A DNA stretch of 64,000 nt from JACMRP01 sp047302465 (GTDB taxonomy: Bacteria; Bdellovibrionota; Bdellovibrionia; Bdellovibrionales; Bdellovibrionaceae), in contig NZ_CP178621.1 of the NCBI RefSeq assembly GCF_047302465.1, forward strand, positions 3,968,001 through 4,032,000, read 5' to 3'. A model generated the notes under the pieces. It made no database searches. It was not told where the DNA came from and was given only the letters and a program-made list of their open reading frames with translations. This document shows, piece by piece, positions 43,439 to 52,594 of the stretch (positions are counted from its first letter, which is position 1; each line of letters starts with the position of its first letter). Made by a program: the position numbers and the translations under genes.

Positions 43439-44212
43439 ATGAAACTGATCTCATGGAATGTAAATGGCTTACGGGCGGTCCACAAAAAGAACTTTCGAGA
43501 ATGGTTCGAGAAAGAAAAAGCCGATGTCGTTTGCCTGCAAGAAATTAAAATTACTGACGATGTGATTAAGGGCGATGAAACCTTCTATCATCCAGCTCGC
43601 TATCATTCTTCGTGGGCTTTTGCTGAAAAAGCAGGGTACTCGGGCTTGGCTCTTTACTCGCGCAAAGAACCTGATGATGTCCGTGTGGGTATTGGTATTC
43701 CTAAATTCGACCGCGAAGGCCGTTGGTTAGAAGCGGATTTTGGCCAAATCACTGTCATCAATAGCTATTGGCCAAACAGCCAACGCGATCATGCCCGTCT
43801 GCCTTTTAAATTGGAATTCTGTGCAGCAGCTGAGAAAAGGCTGCAAGCTCTCAGAAAAAAAGGCCGCGAAGTGATTATTTGCGGTGATTTCAATATTGCT
43901 CACAGAGAAATCGATCTTCGAAATCCAAAAACCAATGTGAACAATGCGGGCTTTCTTCCGGAAGAGCGTGCTTGGATGACCAAGTTCTTGGATAAGCTTG
44001 AATGGGTGGATAGTTTCCGCAAATTCGAGCAGGGACCTGATCACTATACGTGGTGGAGCTACCGTCCAGGTGTTCGAGAAAAGAACATTGGTTGGCGCTT
44101 GGATTACTTCTTGGTGAACAAGGAAGCCTCGGACCGCTTAAAGGCGGCAGCCCACTGTCCAGATGTGATGGGCTCAGACCACTGCCCTGTGCGCTTGACC
44201 TTGAAAAAGTAA
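43439..44212 (+). CDS. xth: Exonuclease III-like AP endonuclease
   Basis: 257 residues from the ATG at 43439 (AGGAAG upstream). All the key motifs are visible: WNVNGLRA, LQEIK, NSYWPNSQ, CGDFNIAH, DYFLV and GSDHCPV. It cleaves abasic sites and degrades DNA 3' ends in base excision repair. The family length is about 260 residues. The start is within 80 bases of the divergent TPR gene. Confidence 0.92.
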   Translation: MKLISWNVNGLRAVHKKNFREWFEKEKADVVCLQEIKITDDVIKGDETFYHPARYHSSWAFAEKAGYSGLALYSRKEPDDVRVGIGIPKFDREGRWLEADFGQITVINSYWPNSQRDHARLPFKLEFCAAAEKRLQALRKKGREVIICGDFNIAHREIDLRNPKTNVNNAGFLPEERAWMTKFLDKLEWVDSFRKFEQGPDHYTWWSYRPGVREKNIGWRLDYFLVNKEASDRLKAAAHCPDVMGSDHCPVRLTLKK

Positions 44213-44257
44213 TTGAAAGGACAGAGCAGTTCCACCTAAACTTGTTTTGAGGTGATT

Positions 44258-44728
44258 ATGTCCAAGATCTTTTTCTTTGTTTTAGTCGCGACTGTTGGTT
44301 CCGTAAGTTTTGCGGCAGAACAAGCCCTTTACTTACCGGAAAGTATCTCTTTCGTAACATCGAAGGACGGTCCTTACGAAGCTAAGTACAGCAACGCTGT
44401 TCGCTACCGCATGACTGTGAACAACCCTGTCGGCGGCGAAGGCTCACAAAAAATTATTTTCGAAAAATTTGCCTCAGGCCGATATGGGACTCCAGACAAA
44501 ATCATTTTCAAAAAAGAAGTCGTTGTTACAGACCTGCCAAAGATTAAAGAGTTCGTTGATAACATTGCCAAAAAATCTGTCGAGGCGACCTATGGCTGTT
44601 GCGGAGTCAGCAACGTAAGCTGGAGCGAATACCAAGTTAAATTCCAGGTTCAGAGAGAAAACAAATCTTTCGCCTGCGAAACGACCGAATTCACAGACGG
44701 TAAGTTTAAGGTTACTTGCAAAGAGTAG
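44258..44728 (+). CDS. Small exported protein
   Basis: 156 residues from the ATG at 44258 (GAGGTG). Signal peptide ends VSFA, then a beta-rich soluble domain with three Cys (GCCG, FACE, VTCKE). Not recognised. It lies after the exonuclease gene in the same direction; a link is not evident. Convergent with the ABM gene. Confidence 0.6.
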   Translation: MSKIFFFVLVATVGSVSFAAEQALYLPESISFVTSKDGPYEAKYSNAVRYRMTVNNPVGGEGSQKIIFEKFASGRYGTPDKIIFKKEVVVTDLPKIKEFVDNIAKKSVEATYGCCGVSNVSWSEYQVKFQVQRENKSFACETTEFTDGKFKVTCKE

Positions 44729-44729
44729 T

Positions 44730-45041
44730 CTAAATATCCCCAAAGCTATATTGTCTTTCGACTTTACATACACGGACTTCGTATCCTGTATACCAGCTAT
44801 TCTTACCGCTCTTTTGAGCTTCTAGGTGCTCTAGGTTTTGCTTCCAACTTTTGATGTCTTCAAGAGATTTCCAATAAGACACTGTGATACCAAAGCCATC
44901 ATCACCACGGACAGATTGAATGCCCAAAAAACCGTTTTGGTTGGCGCTCAATTTCTCCATGCGCTCGGCCATTTCATCATAACCATCTGCTTCCGATGGT
45001 TTTCGCGAGGTAAAGATCACAGCATAGTATGGTGTCTGCAT
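44730..45041 (-). CDS. Antibiotic-biosynthesis-monooxygenase-like (ABM) protein
   Basis: 103 residues: YYAVIFTSRKPSEADGYDEMAERM, then GFLGIQSVRGDDGFGITVSYWKSLEDIKSWK, the typical ferredoxin-like ABM pattern. These are small oxygenases or haem-degrading enzymes; the activity here is unknown. It starts two bases after psuG ends and is probably part of the same transcript. Confidence 0.8.
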   Translation of the reverse strand: MQTPYYAVIFTSRKPSEADGYDEMAERMEKLSANQNGFLGIQSVRGDDGFGITVSYWKSLEDIKSWKQNLEHLEAQKSGKNSWYTGYEVRVCKVERQYSFGDI

Positions 45042-45043
45042 AT

Positions 45044-45970
45044 TTATATCTTTTGGTGAGTAGCATATGCGACGGCTATTTCAGCTGCCACTTGCGCGTT
45101 GTTCAGAACCAATTGGATATTGGTTTCAAGACTCTTCCCCGCCGTTAGCTCTTTGACTTTACCAAGTAGAAACGGTGTTGAGTCTTTCCCTTTGATTCCC
45201 TTTTGATCCATTTCCTGAAGAGCATTCTGGATCACTCTTTCCATATCTTTGAAATCTAGCGAGTACTGAGCTGGAACCGGGTTGGCAACGATCACGCCAC
45301 CTTTAAGTCCCAAGTCCCATTTAGCACGCAAGACTTCAGCGACTTGCTCAGCTGAATCCATTTTTGCATCCACTTTAAAACCGCTTTCACGAGTATAAAA
45401 GGCCGGAAGCTCTGAAGTTTGATAACCCAAAACTGGAACCCCTTTGGTTTCCAAATACTCGAGAGTCAAACCAATATCTAAAATCGATTTAGCGCCCGCA
45501 CAGATCACAGCGACGCTCGTTTGCGCAAGCTCCTCAAGATCGGCAGAAATATCCATTGTAGTTTCAGCGCCACGATGAACGCCACCAATACCGCCGGTAG
45601 CAAAAACAGAAATCCCTGCAAGCTCGGCAATGATCATGGTGCTAGCTACAGTGGTGGCTCCATCTTTTTTCTGAGCAACAATGACCGGGATATCGCGACG
45701 ACTGACTTTCGTAATCTGGAGACCTTTTTTAGCAAAGCTTTCAATCTCGTCCCGGCTAAGCCCTGCACGAAGAACACCGCCAATAATTGCGATGGTCGCA
45801 GGAATAGCTCCATGTGCTCGAACTTTATCCTCAACAGCCAAAGCCATTTCAAAGTTCTGTGGATAAGGCATCCCATGAGAAATAATCGTGGACTCTAAGG
45901 CTACGACAGGCGCACCACTTTTTAGCGCTTTTGCCACTTCTTCTGATAATTGAACTTTTAAGTTGTTCAT
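45044..45970 (-). CDS. psuG: Pseudouridine-5'-phosphate glycosidase
   Basis: 308 residues, the length of E. coli PsuG. Diagnostic segments: VALESTIISHGMPYPQNFEMA, GVLRAGLSRDEIE, TVASTMIIAELAGISVFATGGIGGVHRGAE. It cleaves pseudouridine 5'-phosphate to ribose 5-phosphate and uracil. The usual partner kinase PsuK is not adjacent. The start follows AAAGGTAG and overlaps the upstream gene by 4 bases. Confidence 0.93.
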   Translation of the reverse strand: MNNLKVQLSEEVAKALKSGAPVVALESTIISHGMPYPQNFEMALAVEDKVRAHGAIPATIAIIGGVLRAGLSRDEIESFAKKGLQITKVSRRDIPVIVAQKKDGATTVASTMIIAELAGISVFATGGIGGVHRGAETTMDISADLEELAQTSVAVICAGAKSILDIGLTLEYLETKGVPVLGYQTSELPAFYTRESGFKVDAKMDSAEQVAEVLRAKWDLGLKGGVIVANPVPAQYSLDFKDMERVIQNALQEMDQKGIKGKDSTPFLLGKVKELTAGKSLETNIQLVLNNAQVAAEIAVAYATHQKI

Positions 45971-47205
45971 AAATCTACCTTTAGATTCTTTTTAGGAACC
46001 CATCCCTTACTGCCCTGTTGGTTACGACACCAACACCATCCAAACTCTTCGTAGTATATTTTGAGTTTCTCATTTGTGGATACAGCTAGCTCGGTTGCAT
46101 CATAGTCTTTAGTTGCTTTCGCGCTAGTGCCGGATTCGTCTAAGTACTTCTCAGACACCCATCCGGCGATTCCACGAGTATCAATACAATAGACCCACCC
46201 TAACCAATCAGGATTCGTTTCTCGCTTTTCAATTTTAACCGAGTCTCCGGTTTTAAGCTTAATAGGATTGGTGTAGATAATCTCGTAAGGCTTCTCCACA
46301 ATTGCCGTCTTCGGTTTGACTTCGTTCCATTTGGAACTCAATGGCTGACAGAGTTTCCCTTCGGCACTCACGACCTTCATCAAAGGTATTTCGGATGCTT
46401 CCCCCCAAGCCCATTGACCATCTGCTGTTGGGTTGTAACTACGTTTATCAAACAGATTGTAGCGTTTGAGGTGAATTCCTTGTGGCGTCATTTGGCGTGA
46501 TACTAATTCCTCAACTTCATCCACCAAATCATCAGGGATCGAAAAGCCTGAATGTTGGCGCCATTTTTCTAAAAAGTAGTATCCTCGTAAGAAGTCGTAC
46601 TCATAAAAGCGAGGGAATCTAACTTCGAGCCAATCTTCGTCGATCACTTCGCCCGTTGATACTTTTCGGAAGAGTTTTTGTTTTACAAGGTAACTCGCAC
46701 CTTTATTGAGAAATTCTACCTCTGTCAGTGTCAGTTCATGCTTACGGCAGAATAGAACCGCCTCCAAACAGGCAAGAGTCGTGACGATCGAACTTTTTGG
46801 AGCTGGGTTTGTATAAACCTTTTCGTCACAGTTCAAACCACCGTCTGGCAATTGATAGCGGAAAAACCACTCGCGCATCCAAGGCAATTCTTGATCTACA
46901 TCGGCGCCCGCGTTGAAGAGAACCTGATACATATTCCCGACAGCACATAAACATGCAATTTTACGATAAGGATCTGTCCCTTGCGGAACATCCTCTTCTT
47001 TTATAGGAAAGACCGGAAGATAGTGACTTTTCAAAACCTGAACCATTCCCAAAACTATCGCCCTTGGAATCTCCTTTGCGAGACCCATCTCGTTAAGAAG
47101 GCTCATGTGCCACCACGGTGAATCCCACTTTGGCCAATATGGATCTCTTTGAATACTTTGAAGGGCTTCCTCTGATGACAAGTACAGATGTGACTTTTCA
47201 ATCAT
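45967..47205 (-). CDS. Toroid-like plus two SH3-type domains
   Basis: 412 residues. The first 270 resemble an alpha/alpha toroid (squalene-cyclase or prenyltransferase-like): LPDGGLNCDEKVYTN, then CLEAVLFCRKHELTL. C-terminal residues about 310-412 look like two bacterial SH3 modules, LGWVYCIDTRGIAGWVSEKYLD and FGWCWCRNQQGSKGWVPKKNL. No signal peptide. Function not known. It overlaps the genes on both sides by 4 bases, so it belongs to the PsuG operon. Confidence 0.6.
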   Translation of the reverse strand: MIEKSHLYLSSEEALQSIQRDPYWPKWDSPWWHMSLLNEMGLAKEIPRAIVLGMVQVLKSHYLPVFPIKEEDVPQGTDPYRKIACLCAVGNMYQVLFNAGADVDQELPWMREWFFRYQLPDGGLNCDEKVYTNPAPKSSIVTTLACLEAVLFCRKHELTLTEVEFLNKGASYLVKQKLFRKVSTGEVIDEDWLEVRFPRFYEYDFLRGYYFLEKWRQHSGFSIPDDLVDEVEELVSRQMTPQGIHLKRYNLFDKRSYNPTADGQWAWGEASEIPLMKVVSAEGKLCQPLSSKWNEVKPKTAIVEKPYEIIYTNPIKLKTGDSVKIEKRETNPDWLGWVYCIDTRGIAGWVSEKYLDESGTSAKATKDYDATELAVSTNEKLKIYYEEFGWCWCRNQQGSKGWVPKKNLKVDL

Positions 47206-47624
47206 TTCTTCCTCTCAGTCTTCAACTTCCATCGCTTGTTGTGCTTTGCGAGTATTGATCCTTTGACACAATAAACGATCTCAAACTGTCTTTTACGACG
47301 ACTGAAATTCTGAAACTCAATGTCGAAGTATTCGAGAACATCTTTTAGGGGAACGGATAATTCCACCAAAAGACCGCCGACCTTTCGTGCGTAACCCTCA
47401 GCAATCGACTTCGTATCTGTAAAGTATTGATATTCGAGTCTTAGATTTTTATGAAGTGATATTATGGAGCGATCTAATTCTTGGGGATACTTGAAGTCAC
47501 TCTTTACTCGGCGTTCAAGTATTGTCGCCCATGCTTGTTTATTTTGAGCAAACACGCCATCCGTTGCGAGACTAAATTCGTCAGAAGAAAGACCCCGATA
47601 TAGTTTCAAATTCTTACCGGCCAT
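47202..47624 (-). CDS. ADP-ribosyltransferase-like small protein
   Basis: 140 residues with an ART-like pattern: LYRGLS carries Arg10, EYQYFTDTKSIAEGYA carries a Thr/Ser strand near 69-73, and RQFEIVYCV holds Glu115, comparable to the R-S-E triad. The match is by motif order only and needs a structure search. GAGGAAG precedes the ATG. It overlaps the DJ-1-Nudix gene by 11 bases and the toroid-SH3 gene by 4. Confidence 0.45.
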   Translation of the reverse strand: MAGKNLKLYRGLSSDEFSLATDGVFAQNKQAWATILERRVKSDFKYPQELDRSIISLHKNLRLEYQYFTDTKSIAEGYARKVGGLLVELSVPLKDVLEYFDIEFQNFSRRKRQFEIVYCVKGSILAKHNKRWKLKTERKK

Positions 47625-48621
47625 TGATCACTTCCTCTAAGCCTATGGGATATAGCTTCGCCCCCTCGGCTTTGATTTCTGCCACAGATTTCCAAACTGC
47701 TTTGGCGATCACAGTGCCGCTCTCTAAAATGTCTAACTCTTGCTTTTCATAGACTGAAGTATCTTTGAATGCGGCCGCAAACATCAGAATAACTTCGTGT
47801 CCGGTTTTACCCTCGAAAGCGAAGATGTTTTCGAAGGATGCCTTTAATCCTGAAACATGGATTGCAAGATTAAGCTCTTCGGCAATCTCGCGCTCAATCG
47901 CCACGATTCCTGATTCTGCAAACTCGATCCCGCCGCCGAGTGGCCGATAGAAATACTCGCCCTTAACACGGTCGTGACCTCTGTGGAAAAGAAACTGCCC
48001 TTTTTCATTTTGAATTAGTGCCAGCGCCAAAGGGCGAATTTTTCTTCCCAAAGTGCCCCGATAATAATCTTTGGTTCGGTTTGCAAGAGTGGCATCAGCT
48101 GCTTGCAACCTGCATGCAAGTTCCACAGCAAAATCAATATGAGCATCAGGCTTTGCCGTAATAACATGGCCATCACATACAAATTGTTCATTCGTAAGCT
48201 CTACATCTTCAAAATATGATTTCAAAAATTCAAGATGTTCTTGGTTGTAGCCATGGGCTATTCTTTTACCTTTTAAAACCTGTGCCTTTGCAAAGACAAA
48301 AGGGCCTGCACAAATCGCTGCAAGCCAAAGTCCTTTACTGTGGGCCGTACGAATCAACTGATCAATGTCTGTATTGTCTTGAATAGACCCCGGGTCCCCG
48401 CCGGGAACCAATACGGCTTTGCAATTTGCGAGATCCACCTCTTTATAAGAAGCGTGCGCGCGTATAACAGAGCCATTGCTTGCCTGATGATCGGCCCCGT
48501 CTGGTGTGACAAAGATAATTTGGTATTTTTCTGCCAGAAGTTCCGTTGCCAGAGCCAACTCAAAGAAAATGCAGCCTGGATAAAGAACGGTAACAATAGA
48601 AGGCCTACTTGTGTTGTCCAA
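47614..48621 (-). CDS. DJ-1/PfpI domain fused to Nudix hydrolase
   Basis: 335 residues. Residues 1-175 are DJ-1/PfpI-like with nucleophile Cys104 in AAICAGPFVFA and Glu21 near FFELALATE. Residues about 190-335 are a Nudix domain; the box is GGIEFAESGIVAIE then REIAEELNL (Asn replaces the last Gly). Together they could clean up damaged nucleotides or sugars. The start is TTG at 48621 with AAGGTGG upstream. First gene of the PsuG operon. Confidence 0.8.
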   Translation of the reverse strand: MDNTSRPSIVTVLYPGCIFFELALATELLAEKYQIIFVTPDGADHQASNGSVIRAHASYKEVDLANCKAVLVPGGDPGSIQDNTDIDQLIRTAHSKGLWLAAICAGPFVFAKAQVLKGKRIAHGYNQEHLEFLKSYFEDVELTNEQFVCDGHVITAKPDAHIDFAVELACRLQAADATLANRTKDYYRGTLGRKIRPLALALIQNEKGQFLFHRGHDRVKGEYFYRPLGGGIEFAESGIVAIEREIAEELNLAIHVSGLKASFENIFAFEGKTGHEVILMFAAAFKDTSVYEKQELDILESGTVIAKAVWKSVAEIKAEGAKLYPIGLEEVINGR

Positions 48622-48780
48622 TCGCTACCACCTTTTAAAAGATCGCAATTCATAACACATTCCCTCCGCAAGTTTCAAGAACCGGGGGGCCTAACCTTCG
48701 ATGTTTGTATATTTCGGCATAGCCTCAGATGACGCTATATTTGAATTGGCAGCTTTTGACCGTGGCTCAGCTGTTCAGAA

Positions 48781-49230
48781 CTAAGCTCCGTCTGGGATAT
48801 CAGGCTCAACGAGCTGAGTAAGCATATTCAAAGACTGTTGCCAGCCGAGATAACACATTTCTGGCGGAATCATATCAGGAATACCTTCTTGGGTAACTCG
48901 AAGCTCGGTACCACAGATAACTTTGCGTAAAGTAACCGTCACCGTCATTTCGCCAGGCATGTTCGGGTCATCGAATTTGTCGACGTACTTAAGAAGCTCG
49001 TTTTCTTTCATTTCAACGTATGTTCCGCCAAATGAATGGCTGTGCTTAGTTGAAAAATTCGTGAATGACATTCTGTAGCTGCCACCAACACGAACATCAC
49101 TATGAAGAACTTTGCCTGTGAAACCATGAGGTGGAAGCCACTTCACTTTTGCTTCTGGATCAATGAATGCTCGATAGACTCTCTCTGGTGGAGCGGTAAG
49201 CACGCGATGGAATTGAATTGTACTTGGCAT
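48781..49230 (-). CDS. AHSA1/SRPBCC-family protein
   Basis: 149 residues: IQFHRVLTAPPERVYRAFIDPEAKVKWLPPHGF, VRVGGSYRMSF, then VTVTLRKVICGTELRVTQEGIPD. A full-length AHSA1-type domain with no membrane anchor. GAGGAAAA precedes ATG 49230. Together with the small 64-residue gene upstream it may form an operon. Confidence 0.85.
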   Translation of the reverse strand: MPSTIQFHRVLTAPPERVYRAFIDPEAKVKWLPPHGFTGKVLHSDVRVGGSYRMSFTNFSTKHSHSFGGTYVEMKENELLKYVDKFDDPNMPGEMTVTVTLRKVICGTELRVTQEGIPDMIPPEMCYLGWQQSLNMLTQLVEPDIPDGA

Positions 49231-49260
49231 ATTTTCCTCTTTCTTTCTGAACTTGGCGTT

Positions 49261-49455
49261 TTAGTGTTCGCCGTCGGCATCGCCCATTTTCTTAAGCACC
49301 ATTGCAATGGTCTCGGAATCCAATTTTGCTTTTCTCATTAAAGCTTTTGCGCGATCAAAATCGTCAGAATCAATAGCTTCAAAAAACGCATCGACTTTGC
49401 CGATTTCCGCCAGCTTTTCTAGAACTAAGGTTCCTTCAAAATCATTTTCATCCAT
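49261..49455 (-). CDS. Small acidic helical protein
   Basis: 64 residues: MDENDFEGTLVLEKLAEIGK then VDAFFEAIDSDDFDRAKALM and a Lys/acidic end. AGGATGAAAC precedes the ATG. Predicted all-helical and cytoplasmic. It starts the unit that continues into the SRPBCC gene (30-base gap). Function unknown. Confidence 0.55.
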   Translation of the reverse strand: MDENDFEGTLVLEKLAEIGKVDAFFEAIDSDDFDRAKALMRKAKLDSETIAMVLKKMGDADGEH

Positions 49456-49639
49456 GTTTCATCCTACTTCTTGGTTACCAAAATTATTATGGTCCCTATT
49501 TTAAGGGTCAATACGAAACCCTAAAAACTATCCCCCGTCTCGCCGAAAAGTTTCTATGGGACTCCGAGTATTGATAAAGCATCATGATGAACTTATAATA
49601 GATTCCAGGCTGACAACAAAACCTAAGAAGTCTTTTAAG

Positions 49640-49879
49640 TTATCCCCTCGTCGTTCGACGAAGCTCAGAGTGAATTTTTAGAACTTCACTTCCTGCCTCT
49701 GATTTAATTAAGTATGCAGGGCGCTCTGCAGAGCCATTTCTTTTATAAAGGTGGCCTCTCAGTTCTTTACTGACGGGTTTCAAATATATCTTTTTAATTG
49801 TGCCTTTTACAGGTCGCCCCATCCAGATCCACTGAACTTTGCTGCCGATATTGAATGTTTTAGTTATTTTGGTTTTCAT
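49640..49879 (-). CDS. DUF2945-family protein
   Basis: 79 residues from the ATG at 49879 (AAGGAC upstream). The pattern IGSKVQWIWMGRPVKGTIKKIYL, then AYLIKSEAGSEVLKIHSEL is the Tudor-like DUF2945 (HVA1-like) module. Small basic proteins of this type are common in soil bacteria; a nucleic-acid or peptide binding role is suggested by the fold. Stand-alone gene. Confidence 0.8.
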   Translation of the reverse strand: MKTKITKTFNIGSKVQWIWMGRPVKGTIKKIYLKPVSKELRGHLYKRNGSAERPAYLIKSEAGSEVLKIHSELRRTTRG

Positions 49880-50000
49880 AATGTCCTTCCATTTTTTTTG
49901 GGAAAGACTCAGCAAAATAGAAACCAAGGCGAGCTCTGCATAGCAGAGCTCTGACCTTAAAACAGTACAACTTTCGGAGGGACATTCCGAATCTAGAACA

Positions 50001-52205
50001 TCACTGCCGCTCTGGCAGATCGTATCGATCTAGATTCATCACTTTATTCCAAGCAGCTACAAAATCGCGTACGAACTTCTCTTTAGCATCGTCGCTTGCA
50101 TATACTTCAGCAAATGCGCGCAGTTGCGAATGGTAACCAAAGACCAAATCCACGGCCGTTGCCGTCCACTTCACTTTACCGGATTTACGATCGCGCCCCT
50201 CGTAAATACCCGAAGACGATGTCCTATCCCAATCAGTCCCCATGTCTAGTAGATTTACAAAGAAGTCATTTGTTAGTGTCCCTGGTTTATCCGTGAAAAC
50301 ACCATGACGAGATTGCTGATGATTCACATCTAAGACGCGCAATCCGCCAAGAAGCACTGTCATCTCGGGTGCTGTCAGTTTCAATAAATTCGCGCGATCT
50401 AATAGAAGCGTTTCTGGTGAAAGCTTTATCTTACCATGAATGTAATTGCGGAAGCCGTCTGCCCTTGGCTCTAGAACTGCGAACGAGTGAACATCCGTTT
50501 GCGCTTGTGAGGCATCCGTACGGCCCGGAGAGAATGGCACTTCAACTTTGTGACCCGCTTTTTTGGCAGCACTTTCAATAGCAGCACATCCACCTAAAAC
50601 AATCAAATCCGCCAAAGAAACTTTCTTGCCGCCCGAAGCAGATTTATTGAAGTCTGCTTGAACCTTCTCAAGAGCAGAAATAACGTCAGAAAGTTTTCCA
50701 GGCTCGTTGACCTCCCACTCTTTTTGCGGCGACAGACGAAGGCGTCCGCCATTGGCGCCACCCCTCATATCGGTTCCTCGGAACGAGGACGCCGCCGCCC
50801 ACGCAGTTGCGATCAGACGAGAATCGTTTATTCCCAAGGAGAGGATTTTCTCTTTCAAAGTTTTCAGGTCTTGAGCATCAATGAGTTTATGATCTACTTT
50901 AGGCACGGGATCTTGCCAAAGTTGCACTGGTGCCACCCAAGGTCCCAAATACCGAGAGACAGGTCCCATATCGCGATGAAGAAGCTTATACCAAGCTTTT
51001 GCAAATGCATCGGCAAACTCTTTTGGATTTTCATGAAAGCGTTTTGAGATTTTGGCGTATTCAGGATCGACCTTCAGAGATAAATCCGTCGTAAGCATTG
51101 TCGGCGCGTGTTTTTTATTCGGATCATGAGCATCCGGTACTGTGTTTTGAGCAGCCGCATCTTTTGGTTTCCATTGATGGGCGCCTGCGGGGCTTTTCTT
51201 TAATTCCCATTCGAAGTTGTGTAAGTTTTCAAAGAAGCCATTGCTCCATTGGGTGGGAGTGCTTGTCCATGCGCCTTCAAGACCGCTTGTAATTGCATGA
51301 GGTCCCTTGCCGCTTTCAAAAGAGTTCTTCCAACCAATACCCATCGTATGAATAGGACATCCTTCAGGCTCAGCTCCTACATGAGTTGACGGTGCAGCTC
51401 CGTGAGTTTTACCAAACGAGTGCCCTCCGGCAATAAGGGCAACGGTTTCTTCGTCATTCATAGCCATGCGTGCAAAGGTTTCGCGGATATCGCGAGAGGC
51501 TTTTTTTGGATCTGGATTTCCATTCGGACCTTCGGGGTTTACATAGATCAAACCCATTTGTACGGCACCAAAAGGTCCTGTTAAGTCGCGTTCACCGCTG
51601 TAGCGCTCATCGCCGAGCCAAGTGTCTTCAGGTCCCCAGAAAACTTCTTCGGGTTCCCACACGTCTTCTCTGCCAAAGCCAAAACCAAAAGTTTTAAAGC
51701 CCATAGATTCAAGAGCACAGTTGCCAGCAAAGACCAAAAGATCCGCCCAAGAAATTTTTTGGCCATACTTTTGCTTAATGGGCCAAAGAAGTCTTCGAGC
51801 TTTATCGAGATTCGCATTATCAGGCCAACTATTAAGTGGAGCAAATCTTTGAGCACCGTCTCCGCCACCACCGCGACCATCTTCGATACGATAAGTACCG
51901 GCTGCATGCCAGCTCATACGAATGAAAAGAGGCCCGTAATGTCCATAATCGGCAGGCCACCAGTCTTGAGAAGTGGTCATGACTTTAAAGACATCTTGCT
52001 TGAGGGCTTCAACATCCAGCTTTTTAAACTCTTCAGAGTATTTAAAAGAGTTTTCTAGTGGATTTAACTGGGGAGAGTTCTGATTAAGGACGGAAAGATC
52101 CAGTTGATTCGGCCACCAATCGCGGTTGGATTTTGGACGTACCGTTGTTTTAGGTTTTGGCGATGGAATGGCGGGATTTTCGCTCTCACTTCTTGGTTCT
52201 GACAT
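50001..52205 (-). CDS. katG: Catalase-peroxidase KatG
   Basis: 734 residues, full length with two peroxidase-like halves. Distal site Arg96, Trp99, His100 (RMSWHAAGTYR); proximal His262 in GGHSFGKTHG. The Met-Tyr-Trp adduct residues Trp99, Tyr221 and Met247 are spaced as in M. tuberculosis KatG. It removes hydrogen peroxide. The N terminus has no signal peptide. ATG has AAGGAG upstream. A 9-bp palindrome lies upstream at 52321. Confidence 0.95.
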   Translation of the reverse strand: MSEPRSESENPAIPSPKPKTTVRPKSNRDWWPNQLDLSVLNQNSPQLNPLENSFKYSEEFKKLDVEALKQDVFKVMTTSQDWWPADYGHYGPLFIRMSWHAAGTYRIEDGRGGGGDGAQRFAPLNSWPDNANLDKARRLLWPIKQKYGQKISWADLLVFAGNCALESMGFKTFGFGFGREDVWEPEEVFWGPEDTWLGDERYSGERDLTGPFGAVQMGLIYVNPEGPNGNPDPKKASRDIRETFARMAMNDEETVALIAGGHSFGKTHGAAPSTHVGAEPEGCPIHTMGIGWKNSFESGKGPHAITSGLEGAWTSTPTQWSNGFFENLHNFEWELKKSPAGAHQWKPKDAAAQNTVPDAHDPNKKHAPTMLTTDLSLKVDPEYAKISKRFHENPKEFADAFAKAWYKLLHRDMGPVSRYLGPWVAPVQLWQDPVPKVDHKLIDAQDLKTLKEKILSLGINDSRLIATAWAAASSFRGTDMRGGANGGRLRLSPQKEWEVNEPGKLSDVISALEKVQADFNKSASGGKKVSLADLIVLGGCAAIESAAKKAGHKVEVPFSPGRTDASQAQTDVHSFAVLEPRADGFRNYIHGKIKLSPETLLLDRANLLKLTAPEMTVLLGGLRVLDVNHQQSRHGVFTDKPGTLTNDFFVNLLDMGTDWDRTSSSGIYEGRDRKSGKVKWTATAVDLVFGYHSQLRAFAEVYASDDAKEKFVRDFVAAWNKVMNLDRYDLPERQ

Positions 52206-52320
52206 AGTTGGCTCCTTATGAGGGAATTTTTATGTTGGAACCAAAAATCAGAACAATAGACAGACGGATTGTCCAATGACGTTGCAAATATTTTTTAGTT
52301 TGAAAAGTCAAAAGCCGACT

Positions 52321-52344
52321 TGTTTTGTGTCAGATCACAAAACA
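52321..52344. repeat. Palindrome between zinc-ribbon gene and katG
   Basis: TGTTTTGTG (52321-52329) and CACAAAACA (52336-52344), perfect 9-bp arms with a 6-base loop. No U-run follows on the minus strand, so it is more like an operator or attenuator for katG than a terminator. Confidence 0.45.
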
Positions 52345-52348
52345 GTTA

Positions 52349-52594
52349 TTATGCTTTTCTGTTTTTCCAGTATGGCGCCATTCCAATGAATTGGGAAAAA
52401 ACCCAGGCTTTGAATCGGCTCATTCCGCCTTGTACCATGCCATCAAAGGATTGTTTCTTGAATTCTTTGAGAGTCATATTCTCGGCGATCAGTTTTCCGT
52501 TTACGAAACAATAGCTGCAATACTTATCAGACCCACTATTTTTTGGATCCTTATCCATAGGCATGTAACAGCACTCACAATTTTTCACTTTCAT
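52349..52594 (-). CDS. Small zinc-ribbon protein
   Basis: 81 residues from the ATG at 52594 (GGAGGT 7 bases upstream). Cys pairs CECC and CSYC form a likely zinc ribbon (MKVKNCECCYMPMDKD, KYCSYC), and a second helical half follows. Function unknown; such small ribbons are common. Divergent from the SRAP gene. Confidence 0.7.
   Translation of the reverse strand: MKVKNCECCYMPMDKDPKNSGSDKYCSYCFVNGKLIAENMTLKEFKKQSFDGMVQGGMSRFKAWVFSQFIGMAPYWKNRKA

Noticed and set aside
48340..48732. 130-codon plus-strand ORF opposite the DJ-1-Nudix gene
   Set aside because: It is a shadow of a well-supported gene, without signal or family features.
52321..52344. CRP-type binding site upstream of katG
   Set aside because: The TGTGA and ACACA halves are separated by 4 bases instead of 6, so it does not match a CRP site.
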